64,000 bases of DNA, taken from positions 67,022,319 through 67,086,318 of the forward strand of contig NC_037094.1 in NCBI RefSeq assembly GCF_002994745.2, given 5' to 3'. Position numbers and translations under genes: made by a program. Positions 23,448-35,999 of this stretch are shown one piece after another (within the stretch, counting starts at the first letter, position 1; every line of letters begins with the position of its first letter). The notes below the pieces were generated by a model. It was not told the origin of the DNA. It saw nothing but the letters and a program-made list of their open reading frames with translations, and made no database searches. Source of the stretch: Rosa chinensis. Taxonomy: Eukaryota; Streptophyta; Magnoliopsida; Rosales; Rosaceae.

Positions 23448-24326
23448 TGTTGGTACTTTGTTCATTTGCAGATATTAGGATCGATACATTGTTGCAGTCC
23501 TAAATTAGGGTGCGCCAACTGCATCACTCCTAATATGCAAATTACATTGTGGTGATCAGATATTAGGATAGATACATTGTTGCAGTCCTAAATTAGGATG
23601 CGCCGACTACATCACTCCTAATATGCAAATTACATTGTGGTGATCAAAGACTAGGCCTTGGATCTCGGTCCCGAACAGTCGTCTTGCCCGAACAGACGTC
23701 TTTTGATGTCTTTCTTTGTTTCAGATAGATATGAGAGCAGTTACAATTACAAAGGACACATTTGTTCGATTTTGAAATTCAAATAGAATAGTTGTAACTT
23801 CTCATACCAGTTCAATCTGAACTCTATAAAAGACTCATAAAAGGCCAATTCTCAAAAACATTGTTTTTGAGACTCACATATCTTCCATAAAATCTTCTGA
23901 GAGAAAACACAGATTGACGTTCGCGATAGAATCCAAGGCAACACTGCTAACCTTGAATTGAGAGTTGAATCCTGCAGGGCAGACATCCTAGAAGATCTAC
24001 AGCAAGTGTGTAGGGACATATTTCTGTCTTAGGACATTGCACCAAAGCAAGCCTCTCTCAAAGATTCAAGTCAGTGAATTCGATTTCTCCTTTCTTGACA
24101 TACTTTCATTTGTTCTTTACGTATTGTTTTCGTTCCTTTTAATTTTAGGATTGCAACTTCACTGCAATCCTTTGTCGTATTTCAATCTGCCTTTAATTTT
24201 ACTTTAATATTTTAGGATTGCTAACTACTTCCAATCCTAGTCGTAAATATATATACATATCTGGTTGCAAACAACGTTCTGTTTCTTGAATTGATCTGTC
24301 ACTTACAGTACCCATCTCATCTAACA
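23448..24326 (+). repeat. 5' LTR of copia C3
   Basis: The 879-bp LTR starts TGTTGGTACTTTG and ends CATCTAACA. It has a 12-bp block near 23560 that is absent from the 3' LTR. Confidence 0.9.
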
Positions 24327-24629
24327 ATCTAAGACAGAAATACAATGGATCAATCACTGAACGTTGTTAAGAACAACTCTCATGCTGAGAAACCAGAGCA
24401 ATTCAAGGGAGTTGATTTCAAGCGCTGGCAACAGAAAATGTTGTTTTACCTCACAACATTGAACTTGGCCCATGTGATTTCTCAAGAGAAACCTGTGGCA
24501 GAAGAACTTCCAATCTCAAAGGAAACTTTGAAAGCAATAGATGCTTGGACACACAGTGAGTTCCTATGTAGGAACTATATCCTCAATGGATTGGATAACA
24601 CCCTCTATGACGTTTATGTGACTTGCAAG

Positions 24630-24881
24630 CAGGGTTCTAAACATCGGCCTAGGCGGCGCCTAGGCGCTAGGCGGAGGTGAGCCGTTCCTATTTTGGCCTA
24701 GTCAATCGAGCTAGGCGTGAGGGTGAAAATCGGCCGACTAGGCGGGCTGGGCGGTTCCTAGGCGGGCTAGGCGGCCATGACTGGGCGCTGGGCGGTCGGC
24801 GACTAGGCGTTCTGTCCCTTTTTTTTTTTTTTTTTTTTAACTCTTCCTAAAAGGCTAAAACGCGATCTGATCTAAAACTAA

Positions 24882-24927
<46 letters not shown>

Positions 24928-26545
24928 GCAACCCCGCTCTCCTCTCTCTCTCTCTGTGTCTCTCTCCGGCATGGCCGCACGACGCCTTTTCTTTCTTCGA
25001 CGGTGACGCCGTGATGGACAGAAGGTGCGCAGTGAGTCTGGGTTTCTGTTTCTCTTAATTTCTGCTTCTGGGTCTTCACTCTTCAATCGATTTATGGCTT
25101 CCTCTTAATTTCTGATTCTGGGTATTCAATTTTCAGTCTTCAATTTCCACAAGCAGAGTAAATAGGATGAGTAGGAAGAGAGTTTTGATAGTTGGAGACA
25201 CAGGCTATTTGGGACAGCATGTATTGCAAGGCTATTCAGAGATTCAAGAAACCACTCCTTGTGATTTGGCATTTACCCACCACTCAAGTCCTCCTCCCCA
25301 AGCTTTGCTCAATGCATTTCCTAGTGCGATGCCTTTCTCTGTGGATTTGAAGTCTGGCAATAGATTTGAAGCCATTTCTCATCTGTTTGGTCCGGTCAAT
25401 TCTCACCCCATTAAGCAATTTCTTGTATATGTTGATTGTGATTAGTGATTTTATAATGTTGGTGCTATGATTTGGAGTAATGGGTTTTGTGGAAAGGTCA
25501 ATTTTGTTTACTGGGCTTGAATTTTTTGAATGCCATTCTGCTCTGTTCACCTGTTGTTTGTACCTTAGCTGTAATATTCTAGCTTAATTTAATGGGTTTT
25601 GTTTTGTTGTTGTATTAGATAATTACTATTTACTATTCTTTGGTTCCAATTTTCGGAGTTGAGACGTGTGCATTAGTATGGTTCTATAATGTGCTTAAGG
25701 GAACTTACAATCTCTTAACATGCTAAAACAGTCAAGTAAGCAACTTTTAAGTGCTGAGAGGTGTATTTAGTTGAATTCCCAATCTGATGTATGTACCTTA
25801 ATTGCAATGATCTAGCTTGAATGGGTTTGTTTTCTTTTTATATGGATGATTGCTATCGTTTTGTTCAATTTTGAATTGAGATGTGTACAAATGCCATTAG
25901 TTGTTTAGGGGAAACCTACACTATCTTAAGTGCTAAAAGAACTTGCCTTTCAATAAGCTCTCTTGTCCTCTACTTTTCCGAGTGCTTGTATTTGGATTTA
26001 GCATGAATAATCGAAAAGTTAGCATTTGTATCTATTACTGCCAGTAGGCTAATTAATGTCCTCTCCTTTCCAATCTATAGCGATTCAAACCTCCTGCAGA
26101 TTTTCATCAATTGTTGTACTGCATGTCTGCAATTTTTCACAAATGTGTTGGTTATTACTGGATCCGTGACTTGTGAGCCTCCCAATACTCATATTCATCC
26201 TTTGAATTCATCTTGCTCGAGAAATGACCAATGAGTTTTGAATTCATCTTGTTTGAGAAACTTACAGCGTGCAAAACAAATTCTTGATTCAATAAAACAC
26301 TAGTATATTTTGATCAAGCCTATCCAAAATTCCCATATCAACAATGTTTGGATGGGAGTTCACTATTTTCAAACATTATAATACCTTTTATATTTTTATT
26401 TATATAATTATATGTTATGAAAATAAAAATAAAATTAAAAAAAAAAAAAAAACCGCCTAGTCCACGCCTAGGCTCCCGCCTAGGCCCCTAGGCGCTAGTC
26501 CCCGGCCTTCCGCCCGACTAGCGCCTAGCGTTTTTTAGAACCTTG
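24630..26545. mobile_element. hAT-like transposon (1,916 bp) in C3 gag, carrying a gene fragment
   Basis: A perfect 8-bp duplication CTTGCAAG (24622-24629 and 26546-26553) flanks ends CAGGGTTCTAAA and, inverted, CAAGGTTCTAAA. Subterminal regions are packed with CTAGGCG repeats on both sides, a common plant hAT pattern. No transposase is visible. A CT run (about 24890-24925) and a gene-like 5' region precede the fragment at 25167. Confidence 0.88.
25167..25445 (+). pseudogene. Captured first exon of a Rossmann-fold (MAT2B/RmlD-like) gene
   Basis: The frame begins MSRKRVLIVGDTGYLGQHVL. This is an N-terminal dinucleotide-binding motif (GxxGYLG) with one Gly replaced by Asp. Then come FTHHSSPPPQALLNAFP and VDLKSGNRFEAISHLFGP. 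From memory this resembles plant NAD(P)-binding proteins related to the methionine adenosyltransferase beta subunit or dTDP-dehydrorhamnose reductase. Similarity stops near 25395, where GTCAAT could be an old splice donor; the frame then runs 15 unrelated codons to a stop at 25445. The rest of such a protein (about 200 residues more) is missing. The fragment lies inside a hAT with a clean TSD, so capture by the transposon is the likely origin. Function as a protein is unlikely. Confidence 0.65.
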
Positions 26546-28989
26546 CTTGCAAGACTGCAAAGGAACTATGGGAGTCATTAGAGAAGAAGTATCTGTCACA
26601 AGCTGCAAGTGCAGGCAAGTTCATCGTCGGCAAGTTCATGAACTACAGGATGGTGGATCACAAGTCAGTTCTCAACCAAGTTGAGGAGTTGCAGATCATC
26701 ATTCATGAATTGCACACCGAAGGCATGAACCTCGATGAAAATTTTCAAGTGGGTGCATTCATAGAGAAGCTTCCTCCATCTTGGAAAGATTTTAAGCAAA
26801 CCTTGAAGCACTTGACTGAAGAATTGTCTGTGGAAAAACTGGTTTTGAAGCTTCGGGTTGAAGAAGGAAATAGAATGAATGAGAAGAATGAAGTCTCATC
26901 CTTTGAAGCCAAAGCAAACATTGTGGAAGGAGATTCAACCAAGTCTAAGCCCACTTTGTAGAAGAAGAACAAAGGCAAAGCCCCAACAAAAGGTTTATCT
27001 TTTGCTCCAAAAGGGAAAAATTTCAAAACCAAAGGAGGCTGTTGGGTCTGTGGGAAACCAGGCCATAAAGCACAGGTTTATCGTCATAGAAAGGACCAAA
27101 ACACTGGTGGAAATCAAGGTAACAACAATCAAGCACATGTGGCTATTGATACTGATTTTGTTGCTATGGTTTCTGAGGTTAATATGGTTGGAGACACCAA
27201 GGATTGGTGGGTGGACACAGGTGCAACAAGGCACATATGCTCTGATAGGAGTTTGTTCACTACCTATCAAGAAATTGAAGGTGAAAATCTATTCATGGGA
27301 AATGCATCAACATCTGATGTGAAAGGAAAGGGAAAGGTGATTCTGAAACTCACTTCTGGCAAACAATTGGCTCTCCTTGATGTGCTGCATGTCCCTGATA
27401 TCAGAAAGAATATGGTTTCTGGTCCCATTTTAAGCAACAAGGGCTTTAAGCTTGTATTTGAATATGATAAGTTTGTACTCACCAAAGGTGGGATATTTGT
27501 AGGAAAGGGCTATCTTGCAGATGGTCTCTTTAAACTCAATGTATTGCCAATTGATATGTGTAATAATATAAATAAGGCTTCTACCTACTTGCTTGAGTCT
27601 ATTGATTTATGGCATGCTAGATTAGGCCATGTGAATTATGGTTCTTTAACTAGGATGGTAAACTTAGGATTGCTACCAAAGTTGAATCCTAACTTAGGAT
27701 TGCTACCAAAGTGCAATCCTAGAAAAGTTGTTGTACACAAATGTGAAATTTGCACAGAGTCTAAGTTTAAGAGACAACCTTTTAAATTGGTGGAAAGGTC
27801 CAATGAAGTATTAGGTCTGGTACATACTGACATTTGTGACTTCAAAGCAACACCATCTCGTGGGGGAAAAAATTATTACATTTCCTTTATAGATGATTGC
27901 AGCAAATACTGCTATGTGTATGTAATACATAGCAAAGATGAAGCCTTGGAAATGTTTAAAACATACAAGGTAGAAGTTGAGAATCAACTTGACAGAAAAA
28001 TTAAGATCATAAGATCGGATAGAGGTGGAGAATATGAATCTAATGAATTTTCAGATTTTTGTTCTTCACATGGAATTATTCATCAAACAACTGCACCTTA
28101 CACTCCACAATAAAATGGAGTTGCAGAGCGTAAAAATAGAACGTTTAAAGAAATGATAAATTCCATGCTCAATAGTTCTGGAGTTCCACACAATTTGTGG
28201 GGTGATGCTCTCTTTGCTGCAAATACTATCTTAAATAGAATCCCTCATAAAAAGACTACTAAGTCTCCTTATGAAGTTTGGAAAGCGAAAATCCCTTCTT
28301 ACATAAAGCTTAAAGTGTGGGGTTGTCTTGCTAAAGTTAGAGTTCCTCTTCCAATGAGAACAAAACGTGGACCAAAAACTATAGATTGTGTATTTATCGG
28401 ATATGCAATGAATAGTGCAGCTTATAGATTTTTGGTCTTCAAATCTGAAATTGCTGACATCCACGTGAATACAATAATAGAAAGTTGTGATGCTGAGTTC
28501 TTTGAACATATTTTTCCATACAAGGAAGAAAGGATTAGTAACACAAATAAAAGAGTACGTGATGTTAGCAATATAGACCAAATATCATCATCTAATGTTT
28601 AAGAGAATGATGAAAATGAACCTAGAAGAGCAAGTAAAAGGAAGAGAGTCACAAAAGACCTTGGACCTGATTTCTTGACTTATTTAACCGAGGGAGAACC
28701 ACGAACATATAAGGAAGCAATGTTCTCCCCGATGCTCTTCTTTGGAAGGAAGCAATTAATAGTGAAATGGAATCCATTATGCAAAATAATACTTGGCAAT
28801 TGGTAGACTTACCTCCCGGTAATAAACCAATTGGTTTTAAATGGATTTTTAAGAAGAAATTAAAGCCGGATGGTACTATAGAAAAATTTAAGTCCCGTCT
28901 AGTAGCCTAAGGGTACTGCCAAAAAGAAGGGCAAGATTTCTTTGACACCTATGCTCCGGTCTCTAGAATCACTTCTATTAGGATGCTTA

Positions 28990-29324
28990 GGCCACGTTTG
29001 GTTCATGGAAAGGAAGCATCAGGAAAGGAACTTCCTGCGTTTGGGATGCAAAAGGAAAGGAAATCGTTTCCTGAAGGAAGGGAAAATAAGGGGGAAAGTG
29101 ATTCCTTCCAAATCTTAAAGGAATCACTTTTCCCCCTTCTTTCATTGCATTTATTACTCACAACATATTATTTTATTATATTATTTACAAACATTTTAAC
29201 AACTTTCTTGATAACTTTCCTTACGTTACCAAACATCGGAATGGAAAGTTGTTGGGAAATTTCATTTCCTTTCCCATGGGACAGACAAATGAATTACTTT
29301 TCTTTCCATGAACCAAACGAGGCC
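28990..29324. mobile_element. PIF/Harbinger-like MITE (335 bp)
   Basis: Inverted ends GGCCACGTTTGGTTCATGGA and, from the right, GGCCTCGTTTGGTTCATGGA are flanked by TTA (28987-28989 and 29325-29327). It splits the reverse transcriptase of C3: the reading frame on each side joins sensibly once the insert and one TTA are ignored. Confidence 0.9.
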
Positions 29325-31178
29325 TTATAGCGATTGCATCTGTCTATAATATGGACATTCACCAAATGGACGTAAAGACTGCATTTTTAAATGGTGAATT
29401 AGAAGAAGAAGTGTACATGGAACAACCGGAAGGTTTTGTGGTTAAAGGTCAAGAGAAAAAGGTGTGTAGACTTGTAAAATCCTTATATGGATTAAAACAA
29501 GCACCTAAACAATGGCACGAAAAATTTGATCACACAATGATATCGTATGGATTCAGAATTAATGAATGTGATAAGTGTGTATACATTAAGAATTTTCAAA
29601 ATAATTCATGTGTCATTGTATGCCTCTACGTTGATGACATGCTCATCATGGGAACAAATAAAGATGTAATTAATTCCACAAAGAAATTCTTGAGTTCTTG
29701 CTTTGACATGAAAGATATGGGCAAAGTGGATGTAATACTCGGAATCAAAATTATAAGAGATGAGGATGGGTATTTACTTACTCAATCTCACTATGTGGAA
29801 AACGTATTAAAGAAGTTTGGGCATTATGATGATAGACCTGTTACTACTCCTTTTGATCCCAACACTAAACTTGAAAAATATATTGGTGAAGGTGTAGCCC
29901 AATTAAAGTATTCTCAAGTGATTAGAAGCTTAATGTATATCATGAATAGTACTAGACCGGATATAGCTTATTCGGTGAGTAGACTTGGTCGATATACAAG
30001 CAATCCAGGAAAGGATCATTGGAATGCTCTTGTAAGAGTGTTAAGGTATTTAAAACATACCATTAACTATGGACTAAATTATAAGAAATATCCTGCAGTG
30101 TTGGAAGGATATAGCGATGCAAACTGGATTTCGGATAGCACCAAATCCAAATCAACAAGTGGATATGTATTTACACTTGAGGGAGCAGCAGTCTCTTGGA
30201 AATCGTCCAAACAAACGTGCATTGCACGTTCAACAATGGAATCAGAATTCATAGCTTTAGATAAGGCAGTCGAAGAAGCGGAATGGCTTCGAAATTTCTT
30301 AGAAGATATTCCATTGTGGCCTAAGCCTTTGACTGCTATTTGTGTCTATTGTGATAACATGGCAACTTAAGCTAGAGCCAAAAATAGCATATATAATGGA
30401 AAGTCAAGGCATATAAGGCGAAGACATAACACAATAAAACAATTGCTCAATAATGGAATTATTTCCATTGATTATGTGAAGTCAAAGGAAAATATTGCAG
30501 ACCCTTTGACAAAAGGCCTACCAAAAGAGCAAGTTGTGTTTACATCGAGGGGAATGGGTTTGATGCCAATTCAATAAATCAACCTGGCGGAAACATAACC
30601 TAGTTGATTGGAGATCCCATGGTCTAGGTTCAATAGGCAAACTGGTTAGGGAGATTTAAAAAGTAGAACACACTATTACTCATTCCTATGGTGTGCAAGT
30701 GTGTTACCTGCAGAAGTGTAGGGTGAATATTTAATATTCTTAATGATACTAATATCCTTCAATTCGGAGGAATATGGCAGGATATTCTTAATTAGTGTCA
30801 CCTATATGAGAGTGATGTGGGTCGCATCTATGAGAACTACATGGCTACATTCTCTAGAGCTCTCATGAAATCGGGATATATTCAGGACCAAAATGAACAC
30901 AACCGTATGAACCAAAATGTGTTAGATTCGATATGTGTGACACTTATTGTCTTGGCTTACTATAAAAGTGAATAGTTCAAGATTTATAATCACTACGTCG
31001 CAAGGTAAATCCGATAAGTGTTCACTAAGGAAGGTTCAAGTTCAAAAGACACCTCTCCGGATGCGTATCGCTGCTTCTTTCTCTCATCAGTGGAAAACTC
31101 TTATTTTCTACAACTTATTTTCTATTCAATTGTGGGTTATTTTTGTTGGTTGATGTTTGAATAGAAAATGTGGGGTAT

Positions 31179-32045
31179 TGTTGGTACTTTGTTCATTTGC
31201 AGATATTAGGATCGATACATTGTTGTAGTCCTAAATTAGGGTGCGCCAACTACATCACTCTTAATATGCAAATTACATTGTGGTGATCAGATACATTGTT
31301 GCAGTCCTAAATTAGGATGCGCCGACTACATCACTCCTAATATGAAAATTACATTGTGGTGATCAAAGACTAGGCCTTGGATCTCTGTCCCGAACAGTCG
31401 TCTTGCCCGAACAGATGTCTTTTGACGTCTTTCTTTGTTTCAGATAGATATGAGAGCAGTTACAATTACAAAGGACACATTTGTTCGATTTTGAAATTCA
31501 AATCGAACAGCTGTAACTTCTCATACTAGTTCAATTTGAACTCTATAAAAGACTCGTAAAAGGCCAATTCTCAAAAACATCGTTTTTGAGACTCACATAT
31601 CTTCCATAAAATCTTCTGAGAGAAAACACAGATTGACGTTCGCGATAGAATCCAAGGTAACACTGCTAACCTTGGATTGAGAGTTGAATCCTGTAGGGCA
31701 GACATCCTAGAAGATCTACAGCAAGTGTGCAGGGACGTATTTCTGTCTTAGGACATTGCACCAAAGCAAGCCTCTCTCAAAGATTCAAGTCAGTGAATTC
31801 GATTTCTCCTTTCTTGATATACTTTCATTTGTTCTTTATGTATTGTTTTCGTTCCTTTTAATTTTAGGATTGCAACTTCACTGCAATCCTTTGTCGTATT
31901 TCAATCTGCCTTTAATTTTACTTTAATATTTTAGGATTGCTAACTACTTCCAATCCTAATCGTAAATATATATACATATCTGGTTGCAAACAACGTTCTG
32001 TTTCTTGAATTGATCTGTCACTTACAGTACCCATCTCATCTAACA
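31179..32045 (+). repeat. 3' LTR of copia C3
   Basis: The 867-bp LTR is preceded by a purine-rich tract. It differs from the 5' LTR mostly by transitions and by one 12-bp deletion near 31290. Confidence 0.9.
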
Positions 32046-32443
32046 ATTGGTTCTACTTTTATCATGTCAGGTAAGATTCATTAAGAATATTGTAGTTTTA
32101 TTGGTAATGCTCTAACTTTTGTAGGAATTGCAATTCATGATGAGTCCCTTTTATGCAAAACACACATGGTCTCACCTATGTGATCGACACACCATATCTA
32201 ATATACATGGTGCATGTATTTTATTACATACATGATCGAAGCTTGCAACAATCAGGGGGAGATTCTCATCCGGGGAGCATTCAAAATATGCTACCTAGGA
32301 CATACGCGCGTTGTACTCTTTTTCTCCTTTGACCAGGTTTGTTTTTATCTCACTGGGTTTTTGTTACCTGGCAAGGTTTTTGATGGAACAACATTAAGCG
32401 CGTCCAACACCATATCATTTAGTGGTGGACATCCAAGGGGGAA

Positions 32444-32615
32444 TGCTATAAATATTATATAAATGTGGTTGTCCACTGTAAATATTTATTAGTTATGTCC
32501 TTATAATGTAAACATTACTCTTATATAAAGAGGTCTAATGAGAATGAAATTCACACTTCTACCTCCTCCTACATTTTGTTTTTCTATTCTATCTATCTCT
32601 AATACTCTAGTTAAC

Positions 32616-32616
<1 letters not shown>
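32444..32616 (+). repeat. 3' LTR of copia C2
   Basis: The 173-bp repeat starts TGCTATAAATATT and ends CTAGTTAACA. It is shorter than the 5' copy because the latter has an expanded AT run at its start. An AT then GT microsatellite follows at 32617-32650. Confidence 0.72.
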
Positions 32617-32651
<35 letters not shown>

Positions 32652-33369
32652 TCTTATTTTTTAAAGTTAATTGACTTATAGTAATTGAAATCATTTTTAT
32701 GATAAAAAAATTATTTTTTTGGTTGTATTTTTTTTAAAAAGATAATTAAAAATATCTTTAGCTATTTTTTCGATTGACTTGTACCATTGACTGAATTTTG
32801 GAATACTTTCATGAAAGCAACGGTGAGTGCTTCATCTTCTAACGGTGACCAATTCACACTTATTTTCGATGAACTAGCATTTTCGATAAAAGTAAAATAA
32901 ATAAGAGATTAAGAATAGGGAGAAAATGAAAGATTTAGAATAGAGAGATATGAGGAAGTAGAAGGAAGATGTGAAAAAGAAGGTTGAAGTGATATGTATT
33001 TATAGTGTAAAAGTTTTTTTTTTTTTTTTTTTAAAGCAAACCAATGGCTATTTAAAATATAAAAAAAATAAAAAAACTCAATGGCTAGCTGACGTTAGCA
33101 ACTGCTAGTTGCTTATGTCATATTCTACTTCCAATCCGTGGGCCACAACTTTTAGATCCCATTTGTTTAAAGGGGCAAAGGTCTATCTTTAGGGCTAAAT
33201 TTAGCCCTTTATACTCACCTTTAGCCCTAATTTTTAACACTTTGATCATCCTCTTATTGGGTTGGAGTTGGATCAGGCTAAAAAATGGCCCTTTAGCACT
33301 TTGGTTTGTTGGGTTGGAGGTAGCCTAAGTATGATTATTCATGAAAGCATGGAAACAACATAGAATTAT

Positions 33370-34533
33370 GGGATTTTGTCTATTTGCCCCATTTTTAGGG
33401 TTTTTTTTTCCCACTTACCCCATTAAGTTTTTTTAATTCCTCCTTACCCAAAACACTCTAAAGAAGTTTTCCCTAATACCCCATTACGGTTTTTTTTAAA
33501 GACTATTTTACCCTCACTCATTTGTTACTTAGAGAGACAGAGAGACCATAAGAGATTTCGCCGGAGCCCAGTCCAGATTCCAACCAACTTTCGCTGGATT
33601 CTGGTCACCGGCTGCCGGAATCCGATCATCTGCTATCGCCCACTAAACTTTTCTGAAAACCTCGCCGGAGGTCCCCAAAGAGGTCGTCGAAGATTTCATA
33701 GGTTGCCGGAAAGGTTTATTGCCTCCCAATAGACGTCTATTGCCCCCCCTCCAATAGAACTTTTAGTAACTGGAATGAGAACTAATTTTCTTAAAATTAG
33801 ACAAATATAAGTTTGATTAAATAAAAAAATGATGAAATTATATCAATTCAAAACGTCTATTGCCCTCCAATAAATGTTTATTGCCCCTCAATAGACATTC
33901 ATTTTTTTTCTTTACGTCCTTTTGCCCTATTACTTAAAAAAAAAAAATATTTGGGCACCCAGAAAATGCTCTGTGCACCCAATCAAGAGTCGACCAAAAA
34001 TCACCGAATTGAATCACCGCTGGAGCTCGCCACCAACCTCTCTCACCTCTCTGAACCTCCAGTTCTCGTTGGAGTCTCCACCAGCAGCTGGATTCACTGG
34101 AGCTTCTGTTGTCGACTATCTCCTCCGTCACCAGCCACCCCTCCGCCTCTGGTTGGCTAAGCTCGACCGTTTGTGAATGTTGTAGATTGGCCAGTCAATC
34201 TGGTACTAGCCATGGTAGGGAGAGACAATAGCTCGATCTGGTACGATCGGATTCGTCCTCCAGTTCTGGAGATGCCATGGCAGAGAGAGAAAGAGAGTTG
34301 GCTTACCGGAGCGAGACTGTTGCTGGTAGCGATCGACGGAGCTGCAGGTTGTGGAGGAGAAGAGATAGAAAGTTAGAGAGAGATAGAGACAAAGTCGCAG
34401 TGGTTGTAATTATTTAATTCGGTTGAGGTTAAAATGGTCATTTGGTGTTAAATTGTGTATGTGAGAATAAAAATCTGTTGCTGGGATAAGTGAGATAATT
34501 TTTGCTTATTTTGGTGTTTTGGGTCAAGGACCC
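33370..34533. mobile_element. MULE-like transposon C (1,164 bp)
   Basis: A perfect 9-bp duplication TAGAATTAT (33361-33369 and 34534-34542) flanks ends starting GGG. The left subterminal region (cacttaccccattaag, cttacccaaaacactctaa, ttccctaatacccc) is clearly related to MULEs A and B, as are the internal attgcccccc/caatag modules. The interior has a GC-rich block (33990-34380) with open frames but no recognised domain. Confidence 0.8.
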
Positions 34534-34778
34534 TAGAATTATTAGCAACTAGTCCAATAAAAGAAAAATGCAGCAAGCCAAGGTCTCAGGCAAAAGTATT
34601 AGCTAAAATTTACCCCTACAACAAAAAGAAAGGAGGGCAGCACCTGTTCCTTCACCGTAGGAGTCTCATCAGCAAAACTAAACTTGCTTCCCATAGTACA
34701 GTCAGGAGCATGGGTGGTTCTCTAATACTATTTTTGACGACACCATGCCTTTTTTTAAATGCAATTCCAAATTGTTTT
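34534..34778 (+). repeat. Distal part of the first GRAS duplication unit
   Basis: The sequence gcaagccaaggtctca, aaaagtattagctaaaattt and aggagtctcatc matches 60100-60280 downstream of the second GRAS gene. Similarity stops at the copia LTR starting at 34779. Confidence 0.75.
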
Positions 34779-35001
34779 TGTTTAAGGAAAAGTGAATTGT
34801 AGAGAGAGTTGGGAGAATAGTTGTGTCTTTCATTGATAATAATTCAAAGCTCTTATATATAGGGAGTACAAATACATAATCATGGAGTACATGGAATCTT
34901 ATTCTAATTAGAAGTAGGAATCTAGAACATTTTCTTCTATTACAACTATATAAAGTAATCCTAGTTTGACAAGGCACACTAAAGTCAAATATCCTTCAAC
35001 A
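34779..35001 (-). repeat. 3' LTR of copia C6
   Basis: The 223-bp repeat is related to the C1 LTR (inverted) over both ends, including the tttaaggaaaa end and the tatccttcaaca start. It is bordered internally by actcccccttg, the inverted polypurine tract. Confidence 0.75.
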
Positions 35002-35466
35002 CTCCCCCTTGCACCGCTTAAACTTGATGTTGTCCTGACACCATAGCGCTTCTAACATTGCCTTGTTAAAACCTTGCTCGAGTAATAAAAACCATGTGGG
35101 ACAAAAATAATCTCGATGAGGAGAAAAAGAGTAAATACGCCCTTCACTCTTCGAGATTAAACATGTAAACATCATACCTCCCCTTGATGTCAAGGTCTCT
35201 CCCTGATTGCCACAATCGTGGGAGTTAGGATGATTTCTCATTCTGATACTCTTCACATGTTTCTCGAAAGTGGATTTAGGTAACAACTTAGTAAATAAGT
35301 CCGCTGCATTATCCTCTGATCGGATTTGATTCACTTCAATCTTTAGAAGTGTTTTTTGTTACTGATTGTAAAAGAATTTAGCCGATATATGTTTGGTGTT
35401 ATCGTCCTTGATGAAACCTTGCTTCATTTGTTCAATGTAAGCCGTATTATCACTACACCAATTTCG

Positions 35467-35880
35467 GAATCAGACAACACATATCAGATGACAGCAAACA
35501 TTTTAACTGTCGTATGAAATAATCAGACGACAGCAAGAAATATTCTGTTGTCTAAGTTTACGAATCCAACAACAGTTTTTTCTTGGCTCTTGTGCAATAG
35601 CATTTCAGACAATGGTTGATTTTTTTGATGTTGTCTGAATTAATTCATTCAGACAACAGTTATTATGTGATGTTGTCCAAGGTTCATTTATACAATGGTT
35701 GATTTTTGCTGTTGTTTGATTATTTTCAATCACACAACTGTTATTAGGTGTCTGTTGTCCGATATCTTTTAAGTCAATGCCTGCTGAAAGATGTTGTCTG
35801 ATTGTTTTGATTCACACAACATTTTTAAATTTTCTGTTGTGCCACTCTCTTTTAGACAATATACTTGAGTTTATGTTGTG
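35467..35880. repeat. Subterminal repeats, left end of CACTA 1
   Basis: Variants of cagacaacagt, cagacgacag and tctgttgtctga recur about a dozen times in both orientations. The matching array at the right end is 55140-55440. Confidence 0.75.
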
Positions 35881-35999
35881 TGAGTTTTAGGGTTCAATAT
35901 ATATGTTGGCACTCAAGAATTGGCTTTTAACACTTTATTAAATTTTCAAATTTCACTTCCCTCCGTTCGACCAAATTTTGGTGAAATGTTAGAGTAGTA

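Larger units (their letters stand above)
24345..30577 (+). pseudogene. Copia C3 gag-pol polyprotein (broken)
   Basis: Gag begins at 24345 (KRWQQKMLFYLTTLNL) and is split by the hAT. The zinc knuckle near 27040 reads CWVCGKPGHKAQVY, where the last Cys is replaced by Tyr. Protease has WWVDTGATRHIC (about 27208). Integrase has the zinc-binding GHVN...CEIC region and IDDCSKY, with a 30-bp in-frame duplication at 27661-27720. Reverse transcriptase has YVDDMLIMG (about 29630), followed by RNase H (YSDANWISD, ending CDNMAT before the stop). Breaks: TAG at 26959, TAA at 28111, 28600, 28908 and 30368, a frameshift near 28725, and the MITE. Three of the stops replace an expected Gln. The last frame ends at 30577. 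Confidence 0.88.
23448..32045 (+). mobile_element. Copia element C3 (8.6 kb), TSD ATTGG
   Basis: The LTRs are 23448-24326 (879 bp) and 31179-32045 (867 bp), both TGTTGGTACT...CTAACA, with duplication ATTGG at 23443-23447 and 32046-32050. The LTRs are about 97% alike by eye plus one 12-bp indel. A purine-rich tract (gaaaatgtgggg) precedes the 3' LTR. Inside are a hAT (24630-26545) in gag and a MITE (28990-29324) in the reverse transcriptase region. The stretch 30578-31178 is the 3' untranslated part, with no gene. Confidence 0.92.
20311..32616 (+). mobile_element. Copia element C2, degenerate, split by C3
   Basis: The 5' LTR (20311-20506) and 3' LTR (32444-32616) share atataaatgtggttgt through ctcctcctacattttg. 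After the 5' LTR comes cgttatcagcacga, as in C1; before the 3' LTR comes the polypurine tract aagggggaa. The internal region (20507-23447 and 32051-32443) is a decayed gag-pol with no long frame. No clear TSD survives, because both flanks are AT repeats. C3 lies inside (23448-32045). Confidence 0.75.
20186..33325. mobile_element. PIF/Harbinger-like element E, split by copia C2
   Basis: Inverted ends are GGCCATCTCCAATC on the left and GGCTACCTCCAACC inverted on the right, with a TAA duplication (20183-20185 and 33326-33328). Native sequence is only 20186-20310 and 32617-33325 (about 830 bp); both halves contain matching inverted blocks with agggctaaa. No transposase is visible, so it is a MITE-sized non-autonomous element. 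Confidence 0.7.

Noticed and set aside
24847..25086. Minus-strand frames over the CT run in the hAT
   Set aside because: They come from the microsatellite and encode Arg-Glu repeats with no domain.
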